Source of the DNA: CAYUCE01 sp964443275
GTDB taxonomy: Bacteria > Bipolaricaulota > Bipolaricaulia > CAYUCE01
Length of the DNA: 16,257 nt
Assembly (NCBI GenBank): GCA_964443275.1
Contig: CAYUCE010000041.1
Coordinates: 1-16,257 of the forward strand
Direction: 5' to 3'
Numbering within the stretch: position 1 is the stretch's first letter; every line of letters starts with the position of its first letter. The translations under genes and the position numbers were made by a program. The notes beneath the pieces are model-generated. The model made no database searches. It was not told where the DNA came from and was given only the letters and a program-made list of their open reading frames with translations. This document shows, piece by piece, positions 5,726-15,384 of the stretch.

Positions 5726-6805
5726 ATGTGTAGCTGTGCAATTCTGGCCTTAGAAGACGGTACAATTTTGAAAGGTGTAGGGCTGGGAAAGGAGGGGGAA
5801 TCTTGGGGAGAGCTGGTATTTACCACTTCTTATACCGGTTACGTAGAGGCTTTGAGCGATCCCTCCTACAATGGGCAAGTCCTTATGTTTGCCTACCCAC
5901 TCATTGGTAACTACGGGGTTTGTAGGGAAAATATGCAATCTGATTCAATAAAAGCCGAAGGGATAGTGGTGAGAGAGGCCTGCCCAAACCCAACTCATAG
6001 AGATTCTACTGAAACCATTGATCAATTTTTAAAGGATGAAGGAACCCGGGGTATAAGTGGAATCGATACTCGAATGCTTACCATAAAATTAAGAAAGGAG
6101 GGTACGGTTAAATCGGCGATTTTGGTGGGCCAAGACGACGAAGAAAAAGCCTTAAAAGTAGCTAGAGAACAACCTCACATAACGGAACTGGACTTGGTAT
6201 CCGAAGTTACCTGCCCGGAAAAATATAAAATAAGCGGTCCAGGACCTACAGTGGCAGTCATAGATACGGGAGTAAAGAAAAATATCCTAAATAACCTTAT
6301 CAGCAGGGGATTTGAATTAATAGTCCTACCCGCCGATACCCCGCCGGAAGAGATAAAAGAATACCAGCCGGAGGCAATATTTTTAACCAATGGTCCGGGA
6401 GATCCTCTCCAGGCAAAATGGGCCATCAAAATAGTGCAAGAATTTGCAGCTAAACTTCCCATATTTGGAATTTGTTTTGGGACCCAGCTTATCGCACTGG
6501 CCCTAGGGGGAGAGACCTACAAACTTAAATTTGGACACCGGGGAGCTAACCAACCAGTAAAGGATCTAGAAACCGGTAAAGTTTACATAACCCCGCAGAA
6601 TCACGGATTTGCCGTAAAGAAAAAAACCCTTACCAATACCGGACTTAAGGTTACCCAAATCAACGCAAATGACGGTACCGTAGAGGCAATCGAGCATACT
6701 CATTACAATATATTTGCCGTTCAGTACCATCCGGAAAACCGCCCCGGCCCACAAGATACGGAAAATACATTCTTCGATAAGGTCAAGAAGGCGGTTGAGG
6801 TGTAA
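5726..6805 (+). CDS. carA: Carbamoyl-phosphate synthase small (glutaminase) subunit
   Basis: A 359-residue subunit that hydrolyses glutamine and passes ammonia through a tunnel to CarB for carbamoyl phosphate. The N-terminal CarA domain is clear (TSYTGYVEALSDPSYNGQ at 34-51, YPLIGNYGV, then GISGIDTRMLT). The class I glutamine amidotransferase domain follows, with the nucleophile Cys250 in FGICFGTQ and the His335/Glu337 pair in QYHPE. Thr253 stands where many CarA have His (GICLGHQ), a tolerated position as far as I know. Length is normal (360-380). The ATG at 5726 has GAGGAGAGGGAG (5709-5720) upstream. It has its own promoter and leader behind argH and runs into carB one base after its stop. 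Confidence 0.96.
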   Translation: MCSCAILALEDGTILKGVGLGKEGESWGELVFTTSYTGYVEALSDPSYNGQVLMFAYPLIGNYGVCRENMQSDSIKAEGIVVREACPNPTHRDSTETIDQFLKDEGTRGISGIDTRMLTIKLRKEGTVKSAILVGQDDEEKALKVAREQPHITELDLVSEVTCPEKYKISGPGPTVAVIDTGVKKNILNNLISRGFELIVLPADTPPEEIKEYQPEAIFLTNGPGDPLQAKWAIKIVQEFAAKLPIFGICFGTQLIALALGGETYKLKFGHRGANQPVKDLETGKVYITPQNHGFAVKKKTLTNTGLKVTQINANDGTVEAIEHTHYNIFAVQYHPENRPGPQDTENTFFDKVKKAVEV

Positions 6806-6806
6806 A

Positions 6807-9800
6807 ATGCCGAAACGAAAAGATTTAAAGAAAGTTCTTATGATTGGATCTGGGCCTATTCAGATCGGACAGGCAGCGGAGTTTGATTATTCCGGTTCTC
6901 AAGGCTCGCGGGCTTTCAGAGAAGAAGGAGTAAAAGTGGTTTTGGTTAATTCCAATCCCGCTACTATCATGACCGATCCAGAGATGGCCGATTCGGTATA
7001 TATCGAGCCCCTAACCACAAACTTTGTAGCCAAAATAATCGAAATAGAAAGACCGGATGGAGTCGCCGCAGGCCTGGGAGGACAGACCGCATTAAATTTG
7101 ACTGCGGAGCTTTCAGAATTGGGAGTACTAGATTACTTTGACGTAGAAGTCCTAGGAACCCCTATACAGACTATTTACGACAGCGAAGACAGAGATAGGT
7201 TTAAAAAAACCATGGAAAGAATAGGGGAGAAGGTCCCCCGAAGTCGGGCAGTAAACAACTTAGAAGACGCAAAAGAAACCGCAAAAGAACTTGGACTTCC
7301 GGCAATCATCCGTCCTGCATATACGCTGGGTGGTTCCGGAGGTGGAGTAGCAAAAACTTACCAGGAGCTGGAAAGAATTGCCGAGAGGGGACTCAAACTT
7401 TCCCGAATCAATCAGATTCTAGTCGAAGAGAGCATCCTGGGATGGAAAGAGTACGAATACGAAGTAATGCGGGATGGAAACGATACCTGCATAACAGTGG
7501 TAAATATGGAAAACTTCGACCCCATGGGAATTCATACCGGTGAGTCTATAGTAATCGCTCCCTCTCAAACCCTATCCGACCGCGACCATCAACGCCTGAG
7601 ATCAGCAAGCTTAAATATAATCCGCTCCTTAGGGGTGGAAGGGGGATGCAACATCCAGTTTGCCGTTAACTCTGAGACCGGCCAGTACAAAGTGGTAGAA
7701 GTAAATCCTCGGGTATCCAGATCTTCGGCGCTGGCTTCCAAAGCCACCGGATACCCTATAGCTAGAGTGGCCGCTAAGATTGCATTGGGTATGAACCTGG
7801 ATGAGATACCTAACGATGTGACCAAGAAAACCCCCGCTTCCTTTGAGCCAGCGGTTGATTACACGGTGGTCAAGATACCTAGATGGCCTTTTAATAAATT
7901 CAGAACCGTGGACAAGAGACTTACCACTCAGATGAAGTCAACCGGCGAAGTAATGGCCATTGGCAGAACCATAGAGGAAGCAATTAGTAAAGCCGTCCGT
8001 TCACTGGACATTGGCGAAGTGGGGTTCAACCCCATAAGGAGAAAAGAGTTTAAAAGCGAAGAGGAAATAAGAGATTGTCTCCTAAATCCCACCGAAATGA
8101 GACTGTTTGCCATATATGACGGGTTAAAGAGAGGATTTAGTATCCAGGAAATTGCGAAACTTACCCATATCGATCCCTTCTTCTTACAAAAGATTAAAAA
8201 TATTTTGAACATGGAGGAGAAGATTAAATCGGACTGGAGATCTAACTTAAGGGAAGCAAAAAGGTGCGGGTTCACTGATCAACAAATCGCTAAAATCTCT
8301 CATGTGGATATCGAAGAGGTAACCAAAGAAAGGAGAAAGCGAGTAAAAACAACTTATAAGATGGTTGATACCTGCGCGGCGGAGTTTAAGGCCGAAACCC
8401 CTTACTATTACTCCGCCTTTGAAGATGAATCTGAAACTGAAATCTCACCCCATGCCCCCACCTCGAACGAATCCGACAGACAAAAGGTGCTCATCCTGGG
8501 AGCGGGCCCTATACGAATAGGCCAGGGAATAGAGTTTGATTATGCCTGTGTACATGCAGTAGCCGCCCTAAGAGAAGAAGGTATAGAAAGTTTAATAATC
8601 AACAACAATCCGGAAACCGTTTCCACCGATTATGATACCTCGGACAAGCTGTTTTTCGATCCACTTACCTTAGAAGACGTAACGGGAGTAATTGAGACAG
8701 AGGAGCCGGATGGGGTAATGGTCCAGTTTGGTGGACAGACCTCAGTAAATCTGGCCATACCTCTGCAGAAGGAATTAATCAAGAGAGACACCAAGACCCG
8801 GATTTTCGGTACAAGCCCAGCAAGCATGGATATAGCTGAAGATAGAGACCGATTCAGCCAGCTTTTACGTAAACTGGATATACCGCAGCCGGAAAGCGGG
8901 ATAGCATCATCAAAAGAGGAAGCCTGCAAGTTAGGAGAGCAAATTGGCTATCCGCTCTTGGTGCGGCCCTCCTACGTATTGGGCGGCAGGGCCATGGAGA
9001 TAGTATACAGTGAAGAAGAGCTGGACGAATATATGGAAGAGGCAGTCAGAGCAAGCCCCGATCATCCTATACTTATAGATCAATTCCTACAGGGGGGAGT
9101 GGAAATTGATGTGGACGCAGTCAGTGACGGGGAAAGAATACTCATCGGCGGGATAATGGAGCATATAGAGGAGGCAGGTATACACTCGGGTGACTCAGCC
9201 TGCGTCATCCCCCCGCAATCAATATCTAATCAAATTGAGGAGATCGTCGAGGATTACGTGGAAAGAATATCCTCTAGCTTAAACGTGGTAGGGCTAATTA
9301 ACATCCAGATGGCGGTAAAAGATGAGAAAGTATATGTTTTGGAGGCAAATCCCCGCTCCAGCCGAACCATACCTTATGTAAGCAAAGCGGTAGGTATACC
9401 ACTGGCCAAACTAGCTGCTAAAGTAATGGTGGGAAAATCCCTAAAAGAGTTAGGATATACAAAAAGACCCCAACTTGACCATGTGGCGGTAAAAGAAGTT
9501 GTACTTCCTTTTGACAAACTGCCCGGCGTGGACCCGCTACTCAGCCCCGAAATGAAGTCCACAGGGGAGGTGATGGGCATCGATTACAAATTTGGGCGGG
9601 CGTTTTACAAAGCTGAAATAGCAGCAGCCAACGAGCTTCCAACTGAGGGCCAGGTTTTTTTATCGGTAAGAGACGAAGATAAGCCGAAGATAACTGAGGT
9701 CGCCCAGAAGTTAGCCGAATTAGGACTGGATTTAATCGCTACTAAGGGTACTGCAAAGTATCTTAAAAAACGCGGTCTTAAGGTGAAGTCAGTTAATAAG

Positions 9801-10112
9801 GTAAGCGAAGGCTCGCCAAACATCGTGGACAAAATTCGAGAGGGTAAGATAGACCTTATAATAAATACCCCTACAGCCGGAAAGCGCCCCACCCGGGATG
9901 GATACTTAATAAGAAGGGCTGCTGTAGATTTAAAACTTTCCTACATCACCAACATAAACGCTGCTAAAGCAGTAGTGAAAGCTTTAGAGGATGTAAGAAG
10001 AGGGGAGATGACAGTTAAATCGATTAATCTATATCAACAGGAGATTAATGGTGATAAAAAGCTAAAGGAAAGTAGGCTGCTTAAGCAAGAGGTAACCAAA
10101 AAAATCACCTAG
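6807..10112 (+). CDS. carB: Carbamoyl-phosphate synthase large subunit
   Basis: A 1101-residue enzyme that makes carbamoyl phosphate from bicarbonate, ammonia and two ATP. It has the duplicated architecture: an N-half with VLMIGSGPIQIGQAAEFDYSG near the start and an ATP-grasp fold, an oligomerisation region to about 550, and a C-half beginning near 557 (VLILGAGPIRIGQGIEFDYA) with its own ATP-grasp (EANPRSSRT). From about 954 comes an MGS-like allosteric domain (DLIATKGTAKYLKKRG, LIINTPT), where ornithine or UMP acts in characterised enzymes. It is about 30 residues longer than E. coli CarB because of a longer linker before the C-half and a basic C-terminal tail. The ATG at 6807 is chosen: GAGGTG at the carA end (6797-6802) is its Shine-Dalgarno, and the frame's earlier ATG at 6714 lies inside carA. 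Confidence 0.96.
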   Translation: MPKRKDLKKVLMIGSGPIQIGQAAEFDYSGSQGSRAFREEGVKVVLVNSNPATIMTDPEMADSVYIEPLTTNFVAKIIEIERPDGVAAGLGGQTALNLTAELSELGVLDYFDVEVLGTPIQTIYDSEDRDRFKKTMERIGEKVPRSRAVNNLEDAKETAKELGLPAIIRPAYTLGGSGGGVAKTYQELERIAERGLKLSRINQILVEESILGWKEYEYEVMRDGNDTCITVVNMENFDPMGIHTGESIVIAPSQTLSDRDHQRLRSASLNIIRSLGVEGGCNIQFAVNSETGQYKVVEVNPRVSRSSALASKATGYPIARVAAKIALGMNLDEIPNDVTKKTPASFEPAVDYTVVKIPRWPFNKFRTVDKRLTTQMKSTGEVMAIGRTIEEAISKAVRSLDIGEVGFNPIRRKEFKSEEEIRDCLLNPTEMRLFAIYDGLKRGFSIQEIAKLTHIDPFFLQKIKNILNMEEKIKSDWRSNLREAKRCGFTDQQIAKISHVDIEEVTKERRKRVKTTYKMVDTCAAEFKAETPYYYSAFEDESETEISPHAPTSNESDRQKVLILGAGPIRIGQGIEFDYACVHAVAALREEGIESLIINNNPETVSTDYDTSDKLFFDPLTLEDVTGVIETEEPDGVMVQFGGQTSVNLAIPLQKELIKRDTKTRIFGTSPASMDIAEDRDRFSQLLRKLDIPQPESGIASSKEEACKLGEQIGYPLLVRPSYVLGGRAMEIVYSEEELDEYMEEAVRASPDHPILIDQFLQGGVEIDVDAVSDGERILIGGIMEHIEEAGIHSGDSACVIPPQSISNQIEEIVEDYVERISSSLNVVGLINIQMAVKDEKVYVLEANPRSSRTIPYVSKAVGIPLAKLAAKVMVGKSLKELGYTKRPQLDHVAVKEVVLPFDKLPGVDPLLSPEMKSTGEVMGIDYKFGRAFYKAEIAAANELPTEGQVFLSVRDEDKPKITEVAQKLAELGLDLIATKGTAKYLKKRGLKVKSVNKVSEGSPNIVDKIREGKIDLIINTPTAGKRPTRDGYLIRRAAVDLKLSYITNINAAKAVVKALEDVRRGEMTVKSINLYQQEINGDKKLKESRLLKQEVTKKIT

Positions 10113-10172
10113 GGGTAAAGCAGGAAGAAAACCAGCTATCTTAATTGATCCATCCTTAGAAACCTTTTCAGT

Positions 10173-11897
10173 TCATATTTCATCTTTATCTTTATACATC
10201 CTGAGATCGGCTTCTTTCAAAACTTCCTCTATATCCCTGTCCTCGTCCGGGGACAGATAAGAAGCCCCCATGGATAAGGTCAGTGGGAAATTAATAAGAT
10301 CATTTTCCCGGTTCCATTTCTCAACCTCATCCCTTATTCTATCCTCGACTTGTATAACTTCGCCATTGGTTTCGGGTAAGATAATCAAAAACTCATCCCC
10401 CCCGTAGCGGACCGCGGTGTCCGCCTCCCGTATGTTTTCAGTCAACAAATTAGCCATCTCACATAATATCCTGTCACCCATTAGGTGAGAATAGCGGTCA
10501 TTTACCTCTTTAAAATCGTCAATATCTATCATCAAAAAGCTCAAGGGATGACCGTATCTTTTGGCCCGCTCTACTTCTTGCCGGATAGACTGATTAAAAT
10601 AGCGGCGGTTATACAAGTTAGTCAATGGATCACGGATGGCTTGCTGGCGAAGTTCCTCCTCCAACCTAACTCTTTTGATCTCCTCCCGTAAATGTGCAGC
10701 CAAAATCTCGGTCAGCTCCACATCTTCCCTGGTGAAATTTCCCGTTTGGGTGGAGACTACTTGTAATACACCCAAATCCCCGATGGGCACACTGATAAAA
10801 GACCTGAAATCACTTCTGACCGGTTTACCTTCCTCCAGTTCTCTTACGTCATCCCCCCACATAGTTTCTCCTCGCTGGATAGTTTTTCCAGCTATGGCTT
10901 CTCCCACTCTATGCGGCTTAGTATCCTCCAAGGAAAGCCCTTTTGAAACAGCCTGGGGAATAAGCATATCTCCTTTCCTTAAATCGAGAGCACAGAGGTA
11001 AAAATCAAGTATATTCTCCGCTACCTCCACTGCGGTTTGACAGATCTCCTCCTCTGTACTGCACATTTGCAATTGGTCCACTGCGTCATGTAACTCTCTA
11101 AGTTTTGATCTAGATTCATTTATCTTCTCCATACGCCTCAAGCCAGTCAAGGCCACCGCCATCTCCGAGGCCAGAATCTCCAACAAGCTGCGGCCATTGA
11201 TGGAAATACCGTCCGGTTCATCATTTTCTACATCTAATACACCGTACTTTTTATCCCCCATGCTGATGGGCACCGCGTACTCACTGCCTGGGGATCGGAT
11301 CCCTCGTACATATCTGGGATCCTGGGTTGTATCGGGAACGTAGATGGGCTCACCTTTATTGAAACAGGCAACGGTTATTCCTTTGCCATCAAGCGGGAAG
11401 CTCTTACCCTGATGCCCAAAGAGAGAATCCCCTCCAACTTTTGCATATTCCAACCGATCATCTTTAAACTCCAAAATGAAAGTGGCCTTATATCCCAGAA
11501 GTTGTTGAGTACAATCTATCACTAAATCATAAACTTGATCCTTATCTTCAGCCAATTTCATTTGACGGGAGATTTCCCCTATGGCTTCAAGGTTTCTTTC
11601 GGCCTTCTTGCGCTCNNNNNNNNNNNNNNNNNNNNNNNNNNNNNNNNNNNNNNNNNNNNNNNNNNNNNNNNNNNNNNNNNNNNNNNNNNNNNNNNNNNNN
11701 NNNNNNNNNNNNNNNGTTGGGGAGCGATTCACCGCTTCCTCACGGCTGAAACCAAATAGCTCACTGAAGGCCGGATTAACATAAGTGATTTTTCCCTCAT
11801 TATTTACTAAGGCCACCGGGTCCATCATATTCTCGATTACTTCCTGGGCCATTTTAGCTTTATTTGGAGTTGCTTCTGGTTGACTACTTTTTTTCAT
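10173..11897 (-). CDS. PAS-GAF-GAF-GGDEF sensor diguanylate cyclase, interrupted by a sequence gap
   Basis: Predicted cytoplasmic sensor making c-di-GMP from two GTP; no membrane segment is visible. Using the gap as 34 unknown residues, a PAS domain begins at about 18 (MMDPVALVNNEGKITYVNPAF) and is cut at 60. Two GAF domains span about 100-250 and 268-400, joined by a coiled-coil-like linker, and the GGDEF domain runs 415-574. The active site is intact (YGGDEF, 498-503; MIDIDDFKEVND, 456-467). RxxD at 490-493, five residues before GGDEF, is the inhibitory I-site, so product feedback is likely. It starts at the ATG complementary to 11895-11897 with AAGGGGGT just upstream. The two halves share a frame only if the gap estimate is right; domain order makes one gene likely, but an extra domain or a gene boundary could hide in the gap. 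Confidence 0.85.
   Translation of the reverse strand: MKKSSQPEATPNKAKMAQEVIENMMDPVALVNNEGKITYVNPAFSELFGFSREEAVNRSPXXXXXXXXXXXXXXXXXXXXXXXXXXXXXXXXXXERKKAERNLEAIGEISRQMKLAEDKDQVYDLVIDCTQQLLGYKATFILEFKDDRLEYAKVGGDSLFGHQGKSFPLDGKGITVACFNKGEPIYVPDTTQDPRYVRGIRSPGSEYAVPISMGDKKYGVLDVENDEPDGISINGRSLLEILASEMAVALTGLRRMEKINESRSKLRELHDAVDQLQMCSTEEEICQTAVEVAENILDFYLCALDLRKGDMLIPQAVSKGLSLEDTKPHRVGEAIAGKTIQRGETMWGDDVRELEEGKPVRSDFRSFISVPIGDLGVLQVVSTQTGNFTREDVELTEILAAHLREEIKRVRLEEELRQQAIRDPLTNLYNRRYFNQSIRQEVERAKRYGHPLSFLMIDIDDFKEVNDRYSHLMGDRILCEMANLLTENIREADTAVRYGGDEFLIILPETNGEVIQVEDRIRDEVEKWNRENDLINFPLTLSMGASYLSPDEDRDIEEVLKEADLRMYKDKDEI
11616..11715. other. Assembly gap of 100 N
   Basis: Exactly 100 unknown bases, the conventional placeholder for a gap of unknown size. 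It falls within the PAS region of the GGDEF gene and indicates a scaffolded draft assembly. Confidence 0.99.
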
Positions 11898-12063
11898 TTT
11901 ACCCCCTTGTAATACTTTATCTGCTCCCTATTAACATTTTGTCATTAATCCACCTTAAATTCAAATCCCTTCTCTTCAAAGAGTGTAAGGCAGAAATCCA
12001 CCGCCTATTTATACATTCAATATTTTACTAGTCGGCTCTACAAAATTCGCTATTTATAACTTC

Positions 12064-12093
12064 TTGCATGTACCAAGTAAATGTTGATATATT
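12064..12093 (+). promoter_or_regulatory. Possible mutS promoter
   Basis: TTGCAT (12064-12069) and TATATT (12088-12093) are 18 bases apart in the 228-bp region between the divergent GGDEF gene and mutS. The -35 is weak. The rest of this region (11898-12125) holds a small dyad CTCTT-CA-AAGAG (11972-11983) and nothing else I can name. Just before mutS a 10-base unit starting AAGTCCGA is repeated in tandem (12106-12113, 12116-12123) and includes the GAGGA ribosome binding site. Confidence 0.35.
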
Positions 12094-12125
12094 GGGGAAA
12101 AGTCTAAGTCCGAGGAAGTCCGAAA

Positions 12126-14675
12126 ATGTCCAAAACTACTCCCATGATGAAACAATACCTACAGATAAAAGATGAATATCCAGACGAGATATTATTTTTC
12201 CATTTGGGGGATTTTTACGAGACTTTCTTCGAAGACGCAAAGCTTTGCTCAAGAGAATTGAATATAGCCTTGACCTCTCGTAATGATGCTCCTATGGCCG
12301 GAGTTCCCATTAAAAAGGCTCAAACCTATATCAACAGATTACTAAAGAAAGGATACAAAGTAGCTATTTGCGAACAGGTTGAAGATCCCAAACAGGCAAA
12401 CGGATTGGTAAAAAGAAAAGTGATAAAAGTAATTACCCCGGGGACGGTCACCGAAGAAGAAGTATTGGAAAAGGGACTTAATAACTACTTAGCTTCAATA
12501 TTCATGAAAAAAGAAGGACTGGGACTGGCTTTGGTAGATCTTCCCACCGGTGAGTTTAAAACCACTGAGATAAACGAAGAAAAAGAAGTGAGAACAGAAT
12601 TAGCCAAGCTCCAACCGGCGGAGATAATCTTATCATTTGATCAAAGAGAGATAATAAAAAGGTCACTGGAAAGTGTCGATAAAAGAGTAGCTTTGACTCC
12701 GGTTGAAGATTCCTATTTTCAGACAAAATATCTCCGGGATCATTTCGCCCTAGGCTCGGTTAAAGGGTTGGGATTAGGGGAATTAGCAGCCAAAAGCGCC
12801 GGGGCACTAATCAAATACCTCCAGGATACCCAAAAATCCACCCTCACTCATATCGAAATCCCTTCCTCTTACTCAGTCTTTGACTATATGCAGATCGATC
12901 CCTTTACCCAAAGAAATTTAGAGCTGGTACAAGAACTTCGAGGGAGTGGCGGAAAAAACCTCCTAGCCACATTAGATAAAACAAAGACGGGCATGGGCAA
13001 GAGGTTACTTCGAAACTGGCTCCTAAATCCTTTGATAGACAAAGAAAAAATTGAGGGGAGATCGGCCCTGGTAGAAATTTTTTTTGCCCAGAGCATAGTA
13101 AGAAAAGAATTGCGTAAAGATCTTGATAGGATTTACGATATAGAAAGACTGGCCGGTAAATTGGGGTCAAAAAGCGCCAATCCGCGCGATCTTATTTCAC
13201 TAAAAAATTCACTACAAAACCTCCCAAAACTAATAAATACCTTATCAGAACTCGAGGGTGAAGAAAAAATCAAGGAGATCATCTCCTCTATTAAAGAACT
13301 ATCCCTAGATGATTTAAGAGACCTCCTTAAAAGGGCAATTGTCAACGAGCCTCCCACCACCATCAAAGAAGGTGGAATAATAAAGGAAGGCTACGGCGAA
13401 AACCTGGACGAGTTAAAAGCAGAAGAAGAAAAATACAAAGAGAAAATCCTGACCTTAGAAAGTAGGGAAAGGGGAAAAACTGGAATCGAATCCCTGAAAG
13501 TAGGATTCAATAACGTTTTCGGTTATTACCTTGAGGTCACCAAGACAAATATGGACAAAGTACCGCCCAACTACCATCGAAAACAGACCTTAAGTAACTG
13601 CGAGCGGTATATAATTCCGGAGTTAAAAAAATATGAAGACAAGATACTGGCCGCGCAAGAGAAATCACAGAAGCTAGAATACGAAATATTTTGCCAACTG
13701 CGCGACAAGGTGGCAGAGAGGGTCACAGATATTCAAAAGCTAGCTGAAAAAATCGCTTTACTGGATGTATTTGCCACCTTAGCCAAAGTAGCTCAAGAAA
13801 ATGACTACTGCCGCCCCCAATTTGTGAAAAAACAAGAAATCAATATCCAAAAAGGCCGCCATCCGGTAGTGGAAAAGCAAGTGGAATTTGTCACCAACAA
13901 CTTGCAAATGGGCACTGAGGGCAAGCTGGTCATTTTAACCGGTCCTAATATGAGTGGAAAATCAGTTTACCTCCGTCAAGTGGCTTTAATAGCCTTGATG
14001 GCTCAAATGGGATCCTTCGTACCCGCTCAATCTGCTAGGTTGCCGATAATGGATAGAATCTTTACCCGAGTGGGAGCTACCGATATGCTGGCCGAGGGTT
14101 ATTCCACGTTTATGATGGAGATGTTGGAAACTGCCACCATCTTAAATAGCGCTACCGCCCGCAGTTTAGTCATTTTAGACGAAATGGGGCGGGGGACCAG
14201 TACCTTTGACGGGGTATCTATCGCTTGGGCAGTGGCCAAATACCTGACCACCAAAGTAGGAGCAAAGACCTTATTTGCCACTCACTATCATGAACTCACC
14301 AAACTAGAAGATAATATTAAAGGAGTAAAGAACTTAAATGTCCGGGTAAAGGAATATGGGGACGAAGTGATCTTTTTACATAAAGTAGCAGAAGGAAAGG
14401 CACAAGGAAGCTACGGAGTGCATGTAGCCAAGCTGGCCGGCCTACCCGACCAAGTAATTAAAGAATCAGAACAGATTCTAACCCAAATTCTAAAAAGCGA
14501 TCCCTTACAAGCCATGGAAAGTGAAAAATCAAAAGCCCCCCGGCCTTTCCAGCAAATGGCCTTATTTAACAACCAAGATCATCCCGTAATTAAGGAAATA
14601 AGGGAAATAGACCCAAATTCGCTTACTCCGCTTGAGGCCCTAAAACTACTAGCAGAATTTAAAGAAAAGCTTTAA
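12126..14675 (+). CDS. mutS: DNA mismatch repair protein MutS
   Basis: An 849-residue MutS1 protein that binds mismatches and small loops as a clamp-like dimer and recruits MutL using ATP. The mismatch-reading Phe-x-Glu is F30-Y31-E32 in GDFYE. Connector, lever and clamp domains fill the middle, including GKNLLATLDKTKTGMGKRLL. The ATPase domain has Walker A GPNMSGKS (606-613), Walker B with D685-E686 (VILDEMGRGTST) and THYHEL. Length and the C-terminal tail are normal for MutS1, which excludes the MutS2 family (no Smr domain). The ATG at 12126 has GAGGA nine bases upstream. No mutL is adjacent; the next gene is convergent, four bases away. Confidence 0.97.
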   Translation: MSKTTPMMKQYLQIKDEYPDEILFFHLGDFYETFFEDAKLCSRELNIALTSRNDAPMAGVPIKKAQTYINRLLKKGYKVAICEQVEDPKQANGLVKRKVIKVITPGTVTEEEVLEKGLNNYLASIFMKKEGLGLALVDLPTGEFKTTEINEEKEVRTELAKLQPAEIILSFDQREIIKRSLESVDKRVALTPVEDSYFQTKYLRDHFALGSVKGLGLGELAAKSAGALIKYLQDTQKSTLTHIEIPSSYSVFDYMQIDPFTQRNLELVQELRGSGGKNLLATLDKTKTGMGKRLLRNWLLNPLIDKEKIEGRSALVEIFFAQSIVRKELRKDLDRIYDIERLAGKLGSKSANPRDLISLKNSLQNLPKLINTLSELEGEEKIKEIISSIKELSLDDLRDLLKRAIVNEPPTTIKEGGIIKEGYGENLDELKAEEEKYKEKILTLESRERGKTGIESLKVGFNNVFGYYLEVTKTNMDKVPPNYHRKQTLSNCERYIIPELKKYEDKILAAQEKSQKLEYEIFCQLRDKVAERVTDIQKLAEKIALLDVFATLAKVAQENDYCRPQFVKKQEINIQKGRHPVVEKQVEFVTNNLQMGTEGKLVILTGPNMSGKSVYLRQVALIALMAQMGSFVPAQSARLPIMDRIFTRVGATDMLAEGYSTFMMEMLETATILNSATARSLVILDEMGRGTSTFDGVSIAWAVAKYLTTKVGAKTLFATHYHELTKLEDNIKGVKNLNVRVKEYGDEVIFLHKVAEGKAQGSYGVHVAKLAGLPDQVIKESEQILTQILKSDPLQAMESEKSKAPRPFQQMALFNNQDHPVIKEIREIDPNSLTPLEALKLLAEFKEKL

Positions 14676-14679
14676 ACTT

Positions 14680-15369
14680 TTACCCACTTGTTATCAGCTC
14701 GGCCAACTTCAGATCGAAGGGAGAGGTTATCTTGATATTTTCTTCTTCACCGGGAATAAGAAGAGCCTTAACTTTACCCATCTGATAAACCAGGCCTGCC
14801 TCGTCAGTAAAGTATTTACCTTCTTGGATTGCCCTTTCCAAAGCATCCAGCAGAATTTTCCTCCTAAAACACTGGGGGGTCTGCATTCTAAAAAGCCTTT
14901 TTCTATCCAGTGTCTCTCCCACTAAACCATGGCTGGATTTTTCTCTAATGGTATCCTTAATAGGTAAGCCGGGCACCGCCCCACCGTACTCAGCGGCAGC
15001 CCTGATCAGTTCTCTGACCAGCTTTTCGGAAAAAAATGGGCGAGCGCCATCGTGTACGAGAACTAAATCCGACTCTTCATCCGTTGCCTTTATACCCTGA
15101 TAGCAGGAGTCTTGCCGTTTTTGGCCCCCATATACTTGTTTTATAGGCTTATCAAAATCATATAGAGCCAAAACTTCTTGATAACGATGTAAATCATTTT
15201 CATTGATAACTACTATTATTTCCCTAATTAGAGGGCTTTGAGCAAACTTCTCCAGAGAATAAATCAGGATAGGTTTTTGATCGATTCTTAGGTAAGGCTT
15301 GTTTACTTTCCCTCCCATCCGCTCTCCCTTACCGGCAGCAAGTATTATAGCTGATATCATGCGGTCCAT
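14680..15369 (-). CDS. ispD: 2-C-methyl-D-erythritol 4-phosphate cytidylyltransferase
   Basis: A 229-residue enzyme of the MEP isoprenoid pathway that joins CTP and methylerythritol 4-phosphate to give CDP-methylerythritol. The CTP-binding signature LAAGKGERMGGKVNKPYL is at 10-27. VLVHDGARPF is the metal/cytidine block; PIKDTI and the QTPQCF and FTDEAG motifs follow in the family order. The length is typical of a single-domain IspD with no IspF fusion. Two Met codons are possible (complement of 15367-15369 and of 15358-15360); neither has a clear Shine-Dalgarno. It starts 15 bases after pstB and is probably cotranscribed with it. It is the bacterial pathway marker in the window. It ends four bases from the mutS stop, with no terminator between them. 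Confidence 0.95.
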   Translation of the reverse strand: MDRMISAIILAAGKGERMGGKVNKPYLRIDQKPILIYSLEKFAQSPLIREIIVVINENDLHRYQEVLALYDFDKPIKQVYGGQKRQDSCYQGIKATDEESDLVLVHDGARPFFSEKLVRELIRAAAEYGGAVPGLPIKDTIREKSSHGLVGETLDRKRLFRMQTPQCFRRKILLDALERAIQEGKYFTDEAGLVYQMGKVKALLIPGEEENIKITSPFDLKLAELITSG

Positions 15370-15384
15370 CGCTTCATAAAAAGT

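Noticed and set aside
6714..6806. Earlier in-frame start for carB inside carA
   Set aside because: It would overlap conserved carA codons (QYHPE region). The ATG at 6807 has a good Shine-Dalgarno and gives the normal CarB N-terminus.
11581..11784. Forward ORFs running through the N gap
   Set aside because: They are open only because N codons are not stops; the reverse strand has clear PAS and GAF sequence.
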